Positions 38,802 to 49,434 of a stretch of 64,000 nt of DNA are shown here, piece after piece. How positions within the stretch are numbered: position 1 is the first letter of the stretch; each line of letters starts with the position of its first letter. Position numbers and translations under genes: made by a program. The notes under the pieces are model-generated. The model ran no database searches. It had not been told where the DNA came from and saw nothing but the letters and a program-made list of their open reading frames with translations. Location: contig NZ_CANMUE010000007.1 in assembly GCF_947500975.1 (NCBI RefSeq), positions 62,001-126,000 of the forward strand. The letters are read 5' to 3'. This DNA comes from an uncultured Polaribacter sp. Its GTDB lineage: Bacteria; Bacteroidota; Bacteroidia; Flavobacteriales; Flavobacteriaceae.

Positions 38802-38993
38802 ATTATTTTTTCTTTATAATTCTTAAATCAAAACACTTTTACACTTAATCAGTAAAACGATTGTAAAAATACAAATAACCTTTATGAATATCATAATAGA
38901 TGTTAAAAATTATTGTATTATTTAAATAAAAAGTTTCTGTAATCTCCTTAATCTAATAAAAAATTAAAATTTAGAGTGGAACAACATTTCCAT

Positions 38994-39413
38994 TTATTTT
39001 ACTTTGTAAATTGTGCCTTTTTGTTTGAATTTAGAAAAACCAATTTTAACAGTAAAATCATAAGAATCTTTATAAATCTTATTGATTTGAACATACATCG
39101 GTTCTTTTTGTAACTCCGTTTTTGGATTGATAAATTTTAAGGTGTAAAAGAAATTATTTTTCCATTTAATAGATAAAGTATCAACATGATTTCCATGTTT
39201 ACTTATTTGTATAGAGTCTTTTCTGATAATTGTTTCTTTATCAAAACTTTTACCAGCAGGTATTTCAAAAACTCCAACTTTAAAACGATCAGAATTGTCT
39301 TTAAATTCAGATTTACAAGATGTTAAATTTATACTTATAAGAAGTAAGAAACAAGAAATAATAAATAATCTTGATTGATTTAGTTTTTTTAATTCTTGTT
39401 TCTTGTTTCTCAT
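38994..39413 (-). CDS. Hypothetical lipoprotein
   Basis: FLLLISINLTSCKS lipobox. Confidence 0.7.
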   Translation of the reverse strand: MRNKKQELKKLNQSRLFIISCFLLLISINLTSCKSEFKDNSDRFKVGVFEIPAGKSFDKETIIRKDSIQISKHGNHVDTLSIKWKNNFFYTLKFINPKTELQKEPMYVQINKIYKDSYDFTVKIGFSKFKQKGTIYKVK

Positions 39414-39436
39414 AATTCTTTGATTCTAAAAAAAAA

Positions 39437-40780
39437 TTAAATTCCTGTATAATTTGCAGGCGTAATTGCTTTTAATTCTTCTTTTATTGCTGATGAAACT
39501 TCTAAAGTATCAATAAAATTGGCTATTGAATTCTGATTGATTTTTTCATTAGTTCTTGTCAAACCTTTTAAAGCTTCATAAGGATTAGGGTATGCTTCAC
39601 GTCTTAAAATTGTTTGAATAGCCTCAGCAACAACAGCCCAATTATTTTCTAAATCATCTTCAAATTTTTGTTTGTTCAACAACAATTTATTCAATCCTTT
39701 TAAGGTTGATGTAAAACCAATTATTGTATGTCCAAAAGGAACACCAACATTTCTTAAAACTGTACTATCTGTTAAATCACGTTGTAATCTAGAGATTGGT
39801 AATTTTGCAGAAAGGTGTTCAAAAATTGCGTTTGCAATTCCTAAATTCCCTTCAGAGTTTTCAAAATCAATAGGGTTTACTTTGTGTGGCATTGCAGAAG
39901 ATCCAACTTCACCAGCTTTAATTTTTTGTTTAAAATAATCCATAGAAACGTAGGTCCAAAAATCTCTATCTAAATCTATGATAATTGTGTTGATACGTTT
40001 TAAAGTATCAAATAAAGCAGCCATATGATCGTAATGCTCAATTTGAGTTGTTGGAAAAGAGTGGTGTAAACCTAACTTTTCTTGTACAAAAGTACTTCCA
40101 AATTCTTTCCAATTTATTGTTGGATAAGCAACTTTATGTGCATTATAATTACCAGTTGCACCACCAAATTTGGCAGCACTTGGTATGTCATTTAATAAAT
40201 TAAATTGTTCTTTTAAACGAACTACAAAAACATCAATTTCTTTTCCTAATCTTGTAGGAGATGCAGGCTGTCCATGTGTTCTTGCCAACATAGAAATATC
40301 TTTCCATTCAATTACAAGCTCTTGTAATTTTTCTAAAACTTCAAAATATTGAGGCACAAAAACATCATTCATTGCTTCTTTAATAGAAAGCGGAATTGCT
40401 GTATTGTTAATGTCTTGAGAAGTCAGTCCAAAATGAATAAACTCCTTGTGTTTTTGTAAACCAAGAATATCAAATTTTTCTTTGATAAAATACTCAACAG
40501 CTTTTACATCATGATTTGTAATTTTCTCAATATCTTTTATTTTTTGAGCATCATCCGCAGAAAAATCTTTATAAATAGTACGTAAATCTTCAAATAAATC
40601 AGTATTAAAATCCCTTAATTGTGGCAAAGGAATTTCGCATAAAGCAATAAAGTATTCGATTTCTACTAAAACTCTATATTTTATAAGTGCTTCTTCAGAA
40701 AAATAATTAGATAATTTTTCTATTTTACCTCTGTAACGTCCGTCAATAGGAGAGATTGCGTTTAGTTGTGTTAAGTTCAT
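39437..40780 (-). CDS. purB: Adenylosuccinate lyase
   Basis: LNAISPIDGRYRGK; VGSSAMPHKVNPIDFENSEGN. Start set at MNLTQLNAI (40780), track start 40852. Confidence 0.95.
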   Translation of the reverse strand: MNLTQLNAISPIDGRYRGKIEKLSNYFSEEALIKYRVLVEIEYFIALCEIPLPQLRDFNTDLFEDLRTIYKDFSADDAQKIKDIEKITNHDVKAVEYFIKEKFDILGLQKHKEFIHFGLTSQDINNTAIPLSIKEAMNDVFVPQYFEVLEKLQELVIEWKDISMLARTHGQPASPTRLGKEIDVFVVRLKEQFNLLNDIPSAAKFGGATGNYNAHKVAYPTINWKEFGSTFVQEKLGLHHSFPTTQIEHYDHMAALFDTLKRINTIIIDLDRDFWTYVSMDYFKQKIKAGEVGSSAMPHKVNPIDFENSEGNLGIANAIFEHLSAKLPISRLQRDLTDSTVLRNVGVPFGHTIIGFTSTLKGLNKLLLNKQKFEDDLENNWAVVAEAIQTILRREAYPNPYEALKGLTRTNEKINQNSIANFIDTLEVSSAIKEELKAITPANYTGI

Positions 40781-40823
40781 TTTTGTTGTGTTGTTAATTG
40801 CAAAAATAGTGAATTCATCAGAT

Positions 40824-41411
40824 TTATAATGTAGTTTTTCTATGTTTTTCAATCAAATCTAAAATGTATTTTCCACGTGCTTTTGTGCCTTTACTTTCAA
40901 AGATTATTTTAGTTTCGATTAAATGTTTTAATTCTGGATGAACCCAATCTTTTTCCAATCCAAAAAAGTACAAAGCATTCATGGTATAAGCTCTTACGGC
41001 TATTTTTTGTGGTGTAATTAACCAATCAAAACCAGTTTCTATAATTGTATCTATATGATGAGTTGTAAGGTGTTTTTTAACTTCATTATTAGTTTTAGCA
41101 TAATATGCATTTGCCAAATGTTCGCAAATTTTAGCACAAGGTCTAATTGCGCTATCAAACTGTAAAGTATTTATTTTTGACGTAAACTCATCTAAATGAG
41201 GAATTATCCATTCTAAGTTATGGTGCGTGCAAATCCACTCTAAAATCCAAGCTGCTTTTATAGAAACTTTATTTTCTACATCAAAAGTAATGGTTACCAA
41301 ATGTTTGAAAAAAATGTTGTTTTCAAGAACAATATTTGCCACCCTTTGCCTGTTTTCTCTTTTAGGGTTTTCCATATTATTTAACTGTTCTATTACATAA
41401 AGAAGGCTCAT
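40824..41411 (-). CDS. Conserved hypothetical protein, helical (HEAT-like), upstream of purB
   Basis: Intact ORF, operonic with purB; start may be MENPKREN. Confidence 0.65.
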   Translation of the reverse strand: MSLLYVIEQLNNMENPKRENRQRVANIVLENNIFFKHLVTITFDVENKVSIKAAWILEWICTHHNLEWIIPHLDEFTSKINTLQFDSAIRPCAKICEHLANAYYAKTNNEVKKHLTTHHIDTIIETGFDWLITPQKIAVRAYTMNALYFFGLEKDWVHPELKHLIETKIIFESKGTKARGKYILDLIEKHRKTTL

Positions 41412-41453
41412 TTTGGTTTGTTTAATGTATATTTACTTTGAAATTTATAAGAA

Positions 41454-42161
41454 ATGATAAATATAAAAAGACTGTTTTTTGTTTTTGCTTTTATGGCATA
41501 TTTTTTTTCTGTAGATGAAATAATTGCTCAGAAAATCAATCAATTTGATGTAAATAAAAAAAGAACTGGGGTTTGGAAAAAATATTATCCAAATAAAAGA
41601 ATACGTTATTCAGGGCAATTTAAAGACGGAAAAGAAATTGGTATTTTTAAATTTTATGATATTTCAACATCTAAAAATCCAACAATAATAAAAAAATTTA
41701 ATATTGATAATGATTCTGTTTTTGTTCAATTTTTCAAATCAAAGGCTATATTGGAATCAGAAGGATATATGATAGGAAAAAATAGAGTTGGTAAATGGAA
41801 ATACTTTTTTGCGGATGGAAAAATTTTATCCGAAGAAAATTATAAAAATGGTTTATTAGATGGTAAATTTATTAATTTTTATCCTAATGGAAAAACTGTA
41901 GAAAAATCATTTTATAAAAACGGATTGAAAAATGGAGTTTCTGAAAAATATTCAAGTGCTGGAGTTTTAATTGAGTCTGTAGAATATATAAATGATAAAG
42001 AAAATGGTAAAGCTAAGTATTTTGATTTAAAAGGAAACTTAAAAGAATCTGGTATTTATAAAGATGGAAAAAGAGTAGGTAAGTGGGAGTATTATTTAGA
42101 TGGTGAAATTATTGACGAAAAAAAAGCCACTAAAAAGAAAATTTTTATAAATAAAAACTAG
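41454..42161 (+). CDS. MORN-like repeat (YwqK-type) secreted protein
   Basis: Repeats such as YKNGLLDGKFINFYPNGKTVEKSFYKNGLKNGVSEKY. Confidence 0.8.
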   Translation: MINIKRLFFVFAFMAYFFSVDEIIAQKINQFDVNKKRTGVWKKYYPNKRIRYSGQFKDGKEIGIFKFYDISTSKNPTIIKKFNIDNDSVFVQFFKSKAILESEGYMIGKNRVGKWKYFFADGKILSEENYKNGLLDGKFINFYPNGKTVEKSFYKNGLKNGVSEKYSSAGVLIESVEYINDKENGKAKYFDLKGNLKESGIYKDGKRVGKWEYYLDGEIIDEKKATKKKIFINKN

Positions 42162-42320
42162 ACTTTTATAAAGTTCTGTTTAGTATTTTTCTAAATAACG
42201 AAGATAAAAATATTAAGGATATTTTAATTTTTTCAAATAGAACAATTCAATCTACTTATCAATTCTTTCAATCTATATTTTACTTTCAAATTTGTAACTT
42301 TACCGCCTTAAAAATAAAAC

Positions 42321-43508
42321 ATGAAACGAGTAGTTGTTGGTCTTTCTGGCGGAGTAGATTCTAGTGTAACAGCACATATATTAAAAGAACAAGGCTTTGA
42401 AGTTATTGGACTTTTTATGAAAAATTGGCATGATGATTCTGTTACTATTTCAAATGAATGTCCTTGGTTAGAAGATAGTAATGATGCAATGATTGTTGCA
42501 GATAAATTAGGAATTCCGTTTCAAGTAGTAGATTTAAGCGAGCAATATAAAGACAGAATTGTAGATTATATGTTTGCTGAATATGAAAAAGGACGAACAC
42601 CGAATCCTGATGTTCTTTGTAACAGAGAAATTAAATTTGATGTTTTTATGGATATTGCTCTAAAACTTGGAGCAGATTATGTTGCAACTGGTCATTATTG
42701 TAGAAAAGGCGAAGAAATTATTGATGGAAAACCCGTTTATAAATTATTGGCTGGTAAAGATGTAAATAAAGATCAATCTTATTTTTTATGTCAATTATCT
42801 CAACAGCAATTAACCAAAGCTTTATTTCCAATCGGTGAATTAACAAAACCAGAAGTAAGAGAAATTGCAAAAAAAGCAGATTTAATTACTGCAGAAAAGA
42901 AAGATTCTCAAGGTTTATGTTTTATTGGTAAAGTGAGATTACCAGAATTTTTACAGCAGAAATTACAACCAAAAGAAGGGGTTATTGTAAATATTCCTTC
43001 AAATTTTTCTGATTACACAAAATCAGTACCAAAATTTGAAAATAAACAAGCTGAATTAGAATATTTTTCAACTAAATATACGTATCAAAAAGAAGATGGG
43101 AAAACGGTTGGTAAACATCAAGGAGCTCATTATTTTACTAAAGGTCAGCGAAAAGGGTTAAATGTAGGTGGTACAAAAGAAGCTTTATATGTAATTGAAA
43201 CTGATGTAGTAGAAAATGTAATTTATACAGGTGAAGGTAAACAACATAAAGGTTTATATAGAAATGTATTGTTTGTAACAAATGAAGAAATCCATTGGAT
43301 ACGAGAAGATTTAACTTTAAAAGTTGGAGAAACTATGGACGTTGAAGCAAGAATTAGATATAGACAAATATTAGAAAAAGCAACGTTATATAAAGTGGAA
43401 AACGGTTTGTATGTAGAATTTCAGAATAAACAATCTGCAATTCAAGAAGGACAATTTGTTGCTTGGTATAAAAATGAAGAATTGCTGGGTTCTGGTGTTA
43501 TTTCTTAA
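42321..43508 (+). CDS. mnmA: tRNA-specific 2-thiouridylase
   Basis: [44 protein letters not shown]. Confidence 0.96.
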   Translation: MKRVVVGLSGGVDSSVTAHILKEQGFEVIGLFMKNWHDDSVTISNECPWLEDSNDAMIVADKLGIPFQVVDLSEQYKDRIVDYMFAEYEKGRTPNPDVLCNREIKFDVFMDIALKLGADYVATGHYCRKGEEIIDGKPVYKLLAGKDVNKDQSYFLCQLSQQQLTKALFPIGELTKPEVREIAKKADLITAEKKDSQGLCFIGKVRLPEFLQQKLQPKEGVIVNIPSNFSDYTKSVPKFENKQAELEYFSTKYTYQKEDGKTVGKHQGAHYFTKGQRKGLNVGGTKEALYVIETDVVENVIYTGEGKQHKGLYRNVLFVTNEEIHWIREDLTLKVGETMDVEARIRYRQILEKATLYKVENGLYVEFQNKQSAIQEGQFVAWYKNEELLGSGVIS

Positions 43509-43517
43509 ATTTGATTC

Positions 43518-44459
43518 ATGACAAATAAAATTACAAAACTTTTTAAAATACAATATCCTATCATTCAGGGAGGAATGGTTTGGATTTCTGGTTATAAATT
43601 GGCATCTGCTGTTTCAAACGCAGGAGGTTTAGGTTTAATTGGAGCTGGGTCTATGTATCCAGAAGTTTTAAGAGAACATATTCAAAAATGTAAAAAAGCT
43701 ACTGATAGACCTTTTGGTGTAAATGTACCTATGTTATATCCTGATATTCAAAAAATCTTGGATATTATAGTTGAAGAAGGTGTAAAGATTGTTTTTACAT
43801 CTGCTGGTAACCCAAAAACTTGGACAGCTTTTTTAAAAGAAAAAGGAATTACTGTTGTACACGTTGTTAGTTCTGTAAAGTTTGCATTAAAAGCTGAGGC
43901 TGCTGGAGTTGATGCAGTTGTTTGTGAGGGTTTTGAAGCTGGCGGACATAATGGTAGAGAAGAAACTACTACTTTTACTTTAATACCAATGGTAAAAGAA
44001 CAGGTAAAAATACCTGTAATTGCTGCTGGTGGAATTGCAACAGGAAAAGGAATGTTAGCAGCTATGGTTTTAGGCGCTGATGGAGTACAAATTGGAAGTA
44101 GATTTGCTGCTACTAAAGAATCTTCTGCTCATATTAATTTTAAAAATACAATTGTTGGTGTTAAAGATGGGGATACACAATTAACCCTCAAAGAATTAGC
44201 ACCGGTTCGTTTGGTAAAAAATAAATTTTATAACCAAGTTCAAGAATTATATCAAAAGAACCCATCTGTAGATGAGATAAAAGAGTTATTAGGTAGAGCT
44301 AGAGCAAAAAAAGGAATGTTTGAAGGTGATCTAGAGAATGGAGAATTAGAAATTGGTCAAATAGCAGGAATTATTCATCAAATTAAACCAGTTAAAGAGG
44401 TTATAAAGGAGATAATATATGAATATAATTATGTTAAATCACTGGTTGTCAGTATTTAA
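43518..44459 (+). CDS. Nitronate monooxygenase family / NAD(P)H-dependent flavin oxidoreductase
   Basis: YPIIQGGMVWISGYKLASAVSNAGGLGLIGAGS; CEGFEAGGHNGREETTTFTLIP; AAGGIATGKGM. Confidence 0.92.
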   Translation: MTNKITKLFKIQYPIIQGGMVWISGYKLASAVSNAGGLGLIGAGSMYPEVLREHIQKCKKATDRPFGVNVPMLYPDIQKILDIIVEEGVKIVFTSAGNPKTWTAFLKEKGITVVHVVSSVKFALKAEAAGVDAVVCEGFEAGGHNGREETTTFTLIPMVKEQVKIPVIAAGGIATGKGMLAAMVLGADGVQIGSRFAATKESSAHINFKNTIVGVKDGDTQLTLKELAPVRLVKNKFYNQVQELYQKNPSVDEIKELLGRARAKKGMFEGDLENGELEIGQIAGIIHQIKPVKEVIKEIIYEYNYVKSLVVSI

Positions 44460-44489
44460 ATTATTTTTTTATAAATAAAACTAATTATT

Positions 44490-44521
44490 TTGCTCTATTA
44501 AAACTAATGGCATTATATTTG
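44490..44521 (+). promoter_or_regulatory. Bacteroidetes-type promoter for cold-shock gene
   Basis: TTG (44490-44492), 21-nt spacer, TATATTTG (44514-44521) matches TTG-N17-23-TAnnTTTG. Confidence 0.6.
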
Positions 44522-44576
44522 TAATTCAATAAAAGGTTGTTAGTAATTAAATTAACAACACTATAATTTTTTTAAA

Positions 44577-44768
44577 ATGAGTAAAGGTACCGTAAAATTT
44601 TTCAATGAATCTAAAGGATTTGGATTTATCACTGAAGAAGGATCAAACAAAGAACATTTTGTACATGTGTCAGGATTAATCGATGAAATTCGTGAAAACG
44701 ATGAAGTTGAATTTGACTTACAAGATGGAAGAAAAGGATTAAACGCAGTAAACGTAAGAGTATTATAA
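44577..44768 (+). CDS. Cold-shock domain protein
   Basis: GTVKFFNESKGFGFITEEG...FVHVSGL (RNP1/RNP2). Confidence 0.95.
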   Translation: MSKGTVKFFNESKGFGFITEEGSNKEHFVHVSGLIDEIRENDEVEFDLQDGRKGLNAVNVRVL

Positions 44769-44802
44769 TATATATATTATTACACTAGTTAATTTTTTAT
44801 CT

Positions 44803-44830
44803 AAAAGCCTATCAAATTTGATAGGCTTTT
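44803..44830 (+). terminator. Intrinsic terminator of cold-shock gene
   Basis: AAAAGCCTATC-AAATTT-GATAGGCTTTT plus T-run. Confidence 0.88.
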
Positions 44831-44852
44831 TTTATTGTTAAAAAATATTTTT

Positions 44853-45047
44853 ATGAATAACGGAAATAATAGAATAAATATTAAGATTGGTTTAAAAGTA
44901 GAAATTGTTCAAAAACCACATCAAAGATCTGGGCAATTAACTATAGGTATTGTATCTAGAATATTAACAAATTCAGCAACTCATCCTCACGGAATTAAGG
45001 TACAACTAGAATCTGGATTAATAGGAAGAGTTAAAAATATTCTTTAA
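44853..45047 (+). CDS. YwbE family (DUF2196) protein
   Basis: GLKVEIVQKPHQRSGQLTIGIVSRILTNSATHPHGIKVQLESGLIGRVK. Start set at ATG 44853. Confidence 0.85.
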   Translation: MNNGNNRINIKIGLKVEIVQKPHQRSGQLTIGIVSRILTNSATHPHGIKVQLESGLIGRVKNIL

Positions 45048-45049
45048 AA

Positions 45050-45958
45050 TTAATTTGCAGGTATTTTAATTTCGTATACTTTTCTACTTTTATTATTCAA
45101 TTTGTTTTCTCTTAACCAAGGGTTAAGAATTTTAAATTCTTTATAATTTAAATTGAATTTTTTAGCAAAAGAAGCAATATTGGTTATTGCAGTATCCACT
45201 TTGATAGTTCTAGTTTTTTGTGCAGTGTATAAATCTTCTTGATCAAAAATAAAACCATATTTTTTAGGATTGCTAATAATTTCTTTAAGAGCTAAAATTC
45301 TAAAAATATAACGTTCAGTTTCATCAGGTAATAGTGCATCATAATAATTTGAAACACCTTGTTCATTAAGTCTTTTAGAAACACCATAATTTCCGGCATT
45401 ATATGAAGCAGCAGCTAATGTCCAAGAATTAAATTTCTTATAAGATCTTTTTAAATATTCGGCAGCAACTTTAGTAGATTTTTCAATATGATATCTTTCA
45501 TCTACATTTTTATTAATTTCTAAACCATATTCTTTACCAGTAGTTTTCATAAAGTGCCACATACCAGCTGCACCAGCTGTAGAAGTTTCATCAATAAAAC
45601 CACTTTCTGCTAAAGCTAAAAACTTAAAATCATCTGGTAAACCATGTTTTTTTAATAAAGGTTCTAAAATTGGAAAGTATTTATTAGCTCTTTTAATTAA
45701 TAATAAACCATTTGATTGCCAGTATGTATTTGCTAATAACTCTCTATCCATTCTTTCTTTAACATCAGGTATTTCAAGCGGAACTATTTCACCTGCAAGA
45801 TTTAAATTATTAGGTACTTTTAATGCTTTTATTTTGTAATCTTTATGAGTATTTGTTGTAGGGTCAACATCAGATTTATTAACAGCATTTATAAATAAAA
45901 GTGTAATAATAGTAACAATTAATAAAGATAAAAAGCGGATCGTTTTATTCATAGTCAA
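45050..45958 (-). CDS. Lytic transglycosylase (MltD-like)
   Basis: FLALAESGFIDETSTAGAAGMWHFMKTTGKEYGL; YNAGNYGV. Confidence 0.9.
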   Translation of the reverse strand: MTMNKTIRFLSLLIVTIITLLFINAVNKSDVDPTTNTHKDYKIKALKVPNNLNLAGEIVPLEIPDVKERMDRELLANTYWQSNGLLLIKRANKYFPILEPLLKKHGLPDDFKFLALAESGFIDETSTAGAAGMWHFMKTTGKEYGLEINKNVDERYHIEKSTKVAAEYLKRSYKKFNSWTLAAASYNAGNYGVSKRLNEQGVSNYYDALLPDETERYIFRILALKEIISNPKKYGFIFDQEDLYTAQKTRTIKVDTAITNIASFAKKFNLNYKEFKILNPWLRENKLNNKSRKVYEIKIPAN

Positions 45959-45998
45959 TAGAAATTTTAAATATTAAAAGTAAGTAAAATGGATAGTT

Positions 45999-46670
45999 TT
46001 AACAAGTTAAAGTTTTGTCAATAATTTTTGATATTTCTTTTGCTTTTATCAAAATCATAGAATGGTTTCCATTTTTAATTTCAATAAAATTTTTTATATT
46101 TTTTATAGGAAAAATGTTGTCATTTGTACCATGAATGTGTACAACATTTTTTGATGCTTTTTCCTGATTCCAATTAACAACATTATGTATAGACCATTTT
46201 AAATAGCTTTTACCTCTTACTGATAAGTATTTTTTGTAAGTTTTAGCTTTCTTTTCTAAAGATTTTCCAACAAAAAATTTTGCATAATCTTCAAAATTTG
46301 TAATAATTTTAGTTGGAAATAATTTATAAATTTTACTCTTACTAGCTATTTTAAAATGCTTTGGAAGTTCATTTTTAGATTTTACACTAGAAATAATAAT
46401 ATTTTTTTCAGTATCAATAAATTTACTCATTTCTTGTACCATTATTCCTCCAAAAGAAACACCAATTAAGACAGGTTTTTCATGTTTGATGTCTTCTGTC
46501 ATTCTCATTGCATAATTAGAAATAGATTCTTCTAGTGCTAAAGGTGTTTTCCATTTTAAATAATGTAATTCATATACATCTTTTGATAATTCTAAGTTTT
46601 CAAATATTTCTGGACCAGCAGCTAAACCTGGCATTAAATAAATATGTGTTTTCTCCATTAAAAATGTCAA
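45999..46670 (-). CDS. Alpha/beta hydrolase
   Basis: IYLMPGLAAGPEIF; LIGVSFGGIMVQEM; NHSMIL. Confidence 0.82.
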   Translation of the reverse strand: MTFLMEKTHIYLMPGLAAGPEIFENLELSKDVYELHYLKWKTPLALEESISNYAMRMTEDIKHEKPVLIGVSFGGIMVQEMSKFIDTEKNIIISSVKSKNELPKHFKIASKSKIYKLFPTKIITNFEDYAKFFVGKSLEKKAKTYKKYLSVRGKSYLKWSIHNVVNWNQEKASKNVVHIHGTNDNIFPIKNIKNFIEIKNGNHSMILIKAKEISKIIDKTLTC

Positions 46671-46728
46671 TTTTAAAAGAATTATTAATTTAAAACAGTT
46701 TTAGAAACAAGTTAAAATTTATGTCAAA

Positions 46729-48063
46729 TTATGCGTTTGTGTAACTGTTTAAAAAATTAAAACGAACAATACCATCTTCATCAATCTCAGTTAGTTTTAT
46801 GGGGTGTAATGTGTTTACCAAACTTGGGTTCCATGGTGTTTTTACTTTTACATAATTTTCTGTAAAACCATGAATGTAACCTTCTTTATTTTCACTTTCA
46901 AATAAAACAGTTAAATTATTACCAAGCTGAGTTTCATAAAATGACCTTCTTTTTTTTGCTGATAAACCTCGTAACATTTTACTACGTTTTGCACGTGTTT
47001 TTTTAGGTATAACTCCTTTCATAGTTACAGCTTCTGTATTGGGTCTTTCAGAATATGTAAAAACATGAAGATAAGAAATGTCAAGTTCGTTTAAATAGTT
47101 GTAAGTTTCTAAAAAAAGTTCGTCAGTTTCTCCAGGAAAACCGACTATTACGTCAACACCAATACAAGCATTTGGCATTACTTCTTTAATTTTAGAAACT
47201 CTATTGGTGTACGTTTGTTTTAAATACCTACGCTTCATTTTTTTTAATAACTCATCACTTCCGGATTGTAATGGGATGTGAAAATGAGGTACGAAAGAAG
47301 TAGATTTTGAAACAAAATCAATAGTCTCATCTTTTAGTAAATTTGGTTCTATTGATGAAATTCGCAAACGATGAATGCCATCAACTTTATCTAATTCTTT
47401 TACCAGTTCTAAAAAAGTATGTTCGTGTTTTTTATTACCGAATTCCCCTTTTCCATAATCACCAATATTAACACCCGTTAACACAATTTCTTTAATTCCC
47501 TTTGATGATATTTCCTTGGCATTATCTAATACATTTTGCAAAGTATCACTTCTAGAAATACCTCTAGCTAAAGGAATTGTACAATAAGTACATTTATAAT
47601 CACAACCATCTTGTACTTTTAAAAAAGCACGAGTTCTATCTCCAATAGAATAAGATCCAACATAAAAATCTGCATCAGAAATTTCGCAAGAATGGACTTC
47701 ACCAACATTGTTTTTTGTTAAATCGTTAATATAGCTTGTTACATTAAATTTTTCTGTGGCTCCTAAAACCAAATCTACACCATCAACAGCAGCTAATTCT
47801 TCTGGTTTTAACTGCGCATAGCAACCAACAGCAATTAAAAAAGCATCCTCATTTTTCTTTAAGGCATTTTTTACAATTGTTTTAAAACGTTTGTCGGCAT
47901 TATCAGTTACAGAACAAGTATTAATAACATATACATCTGCTTCTTGTTCAAAATCTACACGTTTAAAACCTTCACTCACAAAATTACGAGCAATAGTAGA
48001 CGTTTCAGAGAAGTTTAATTTGCATCCTAATGTATAAAAAGCAACTTTTTTATCTGCAATCAT
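46729..48063 (-). CDS. mtaB: tRNA (N6-threonylcarbamoyladenosine-37-C2)-methylthiotransferase
   Basis: TLGCKLNFSETS; radical-SAM CDYKCTYCTIPLARG; YLHVFTYSERPNT. Confidence 0.93.
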   Translation of the reverse strand: MIADKKVAFYTLGCKLNFSETSTIARNFVSEGFKRVDFEQEADVYVINTCSVTDNADKRFKTIVKNALKKNEDAFLIAVGCYAQLKPEELAAVDGVDLVLGATEKFNVTSYINDLTKNNVGEVHSCEISDADFYVGSYSIGDRTRAFLKVQDGCDYKCTYCTIPLARGISRSDTLQNVLDNAKEISSKGIKEIVLTGVNIGDYGKGEFGNKKHEHTFLELVKELDKVDGIHRLRISSIEPNLLKDETIDFVSKSTSFVPHFHIPLQSGSDELLKKMKRRYLKQTYTNRVSKIKEVMPNACIGVDVIVGFPGETDELFLETYNYLNELDISYLHVFTYSERPNTEAVTMKGVIPKKTRAKRSKMLRGLSAKKRRSFYETQLGNNLTVLFESENKEGYIHGFTENYVKVKTPWNPSLVNTLHPIKLTEIDEDGIVRFNFLNSYTNA

Positions 48064-48102
48064 TCATGTATATTTAAAGACTACAAATTTACAATATTAT
48101 TC

Positions 48103-48600
48103 ATGATATTTGAAACGGAAAGATTAATTGTTAGAAAACTCGTTTTTGATGATTTACTAGCTTTTCATGAAATGCAAAGTAATCCAAAAGTAATGCAATT
48201 TGCTGATGGAGATATAAAGTCTTTTGATGAGCATGAAATTGAAATAAAAGAACTGATTAATAAATATAATTTACCAAATAATGATTTTTGGATTTATGCA
48301 GTTGAAAGAAAAACAGATCATCAGTTTGTAGGAACTGTGGCTTTGGTAAAAGATAAAAGAGAGGATGAAATTGGTTATCGGTTTTTAGAAAAATATTGGG
48401 CAAATGGTTATGCATCTGAAATTTGTAAAGGCCTAATTTTATATTGTAAAAAATTAAAAATGAATAAATTAATAGCATATGCTATCGATAAAAATATTGC
48501 TTCTGTAAAAATTTTAGAAAGATTAAATTTTAAAATTGTACATAGATTTATTAGTGATGATATTAAATTACCAGAAACTAAATACGAATTAATTTTATGA
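48103..48600 (+). CDS. GNAT-family N-acetyltransferase (RimJ/RimL-like)
   Basis: FETERLIVRKLVFDDL; GYRFLEKYWANGYASEICKGLI. Confidence 0.88.
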   Translation: MIFETERLIVRKLVFDDLLAFHEMQSNPKVMQFADGDIKSFDEHEIEIKELINKYNLPNNDFWIYAVERKTDHQFVGTVALVKDKREDEIGYRFLEKYWANGYASEICKGLILYCKKLKMNKLIAYAIDKNIASVKILERLNFKIVHRFISDDIKLPETKYELIL

Positions 48601-48914
48601 TTATAGATAATTTAAAACCACCTTATTACGCTGTTATTTTTACTACAATTGTTGAAGATAATTTAGAAGGATATCTTGAAGCTGCCAAAAGAATGGAAGA
48701 ACTTGCTAAACTTCAAAAAGGGTATTTAGGTATTGAATCTGCAAGAAATGAAATTGGAATTACCGTTTCTTATTGGGAAACTTTAGAGGCAATTATTGCT
48801 TGGAAAAACAATGTTGAACATACAGAAGTTAGAAACTTAGGAAGAGAAAAATGGTATCAACAATATCAACTTAGAATCTGTAAAGTTGAACGAGAATATG
48901 GTTTTAAAAAATAA
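48597..48914 (+). CDS. Antibiotic biosynthesis monooxygenase domain protein
   Basis: YYAVIFTT...GYLGIESARNEIGITVSYWETLEAIIAWK. Confidence 0.85.
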   Translation: MIIDNLKPPYYAVIFTTIVEDNLEGYLEAAKRMEELAKLQKGYLGIESARNEIGITVSYWETLEAIIAWKNNVEHTEVRNLGREKWYQQYQLRICKVEREYGFKK

Positions 48915-48918
48915 TTAA

Positions 48919-49431
48919 ATGTACGCAACAATATCAAAAGTATTAGAAAAATTTATGAGTAAAGCCAGTATTTATAAATATGGTTTTAACTTATCTCCAA
49001 TGTATAGAAGATCTACTGGAAGAATCTATGAGGTTTCTGATGATTTACTTTCAGTAAAAGTTCGTATTAAATTAACTTATAAAAATAGCAATTATGTAGG
49101 GTCTATTTTTGGCGGTAGTCTTTTTTCAGCAACAGATCCTATTTTTATGATTCAGTTATTAAATATTTTAGATAGTAATTATGTTGTTTGGGATAAAGCT
49201 GCAACTATCAAATTTAAAAGGCCTGCAAGAGAAAATTGCTATGTAGATTTTATTTTTACTTGGGATGAAATAGAGCAAATAAAAAAAGATGTTGCTACAA
49301 AAAATGAAATAGACCTTATTAAAAATATTGCAATTACAAATAAAGATAAAAGTGTTGTTTTTGCACAGGTTTCAAAAACCATTTATATAGCTAATAAGGA
49401 GTATTACAAACAAAAAAGAAGAACAAAATAA
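48919..49431 (+). CDS. DUF4442 (hot-dog fold) protein
   Basis: NYVGSIFGGSLFSATDPIFMIQLLNIL; hot-dog-like. Confidence 0.78.
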   Translation: MYATISKVLEKFMSKASIYKYGFNLSPMYRRSTGRIYEVSDDLLSVKVRIKLTYKNSNYVGSIFGGSLFSATDPIFMIQLLNILDSNYVVWDKAATIKFKRPARENCYVDFIFTWDEIEQIKKDVATKNEIDLIKNIAITNKDKSVVFAQVSKTIYIANKEYYKQKRRTK

Positions 49432-49434
49432 AGC

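Noticed and set aside
41454-42161. YwqK-type MORN protein as toxin-antitoxin antitoxin
   Set aside because: Family is often labelled antitoxin, but no toxin-like ORF is adjacent; next gene is mnmA.
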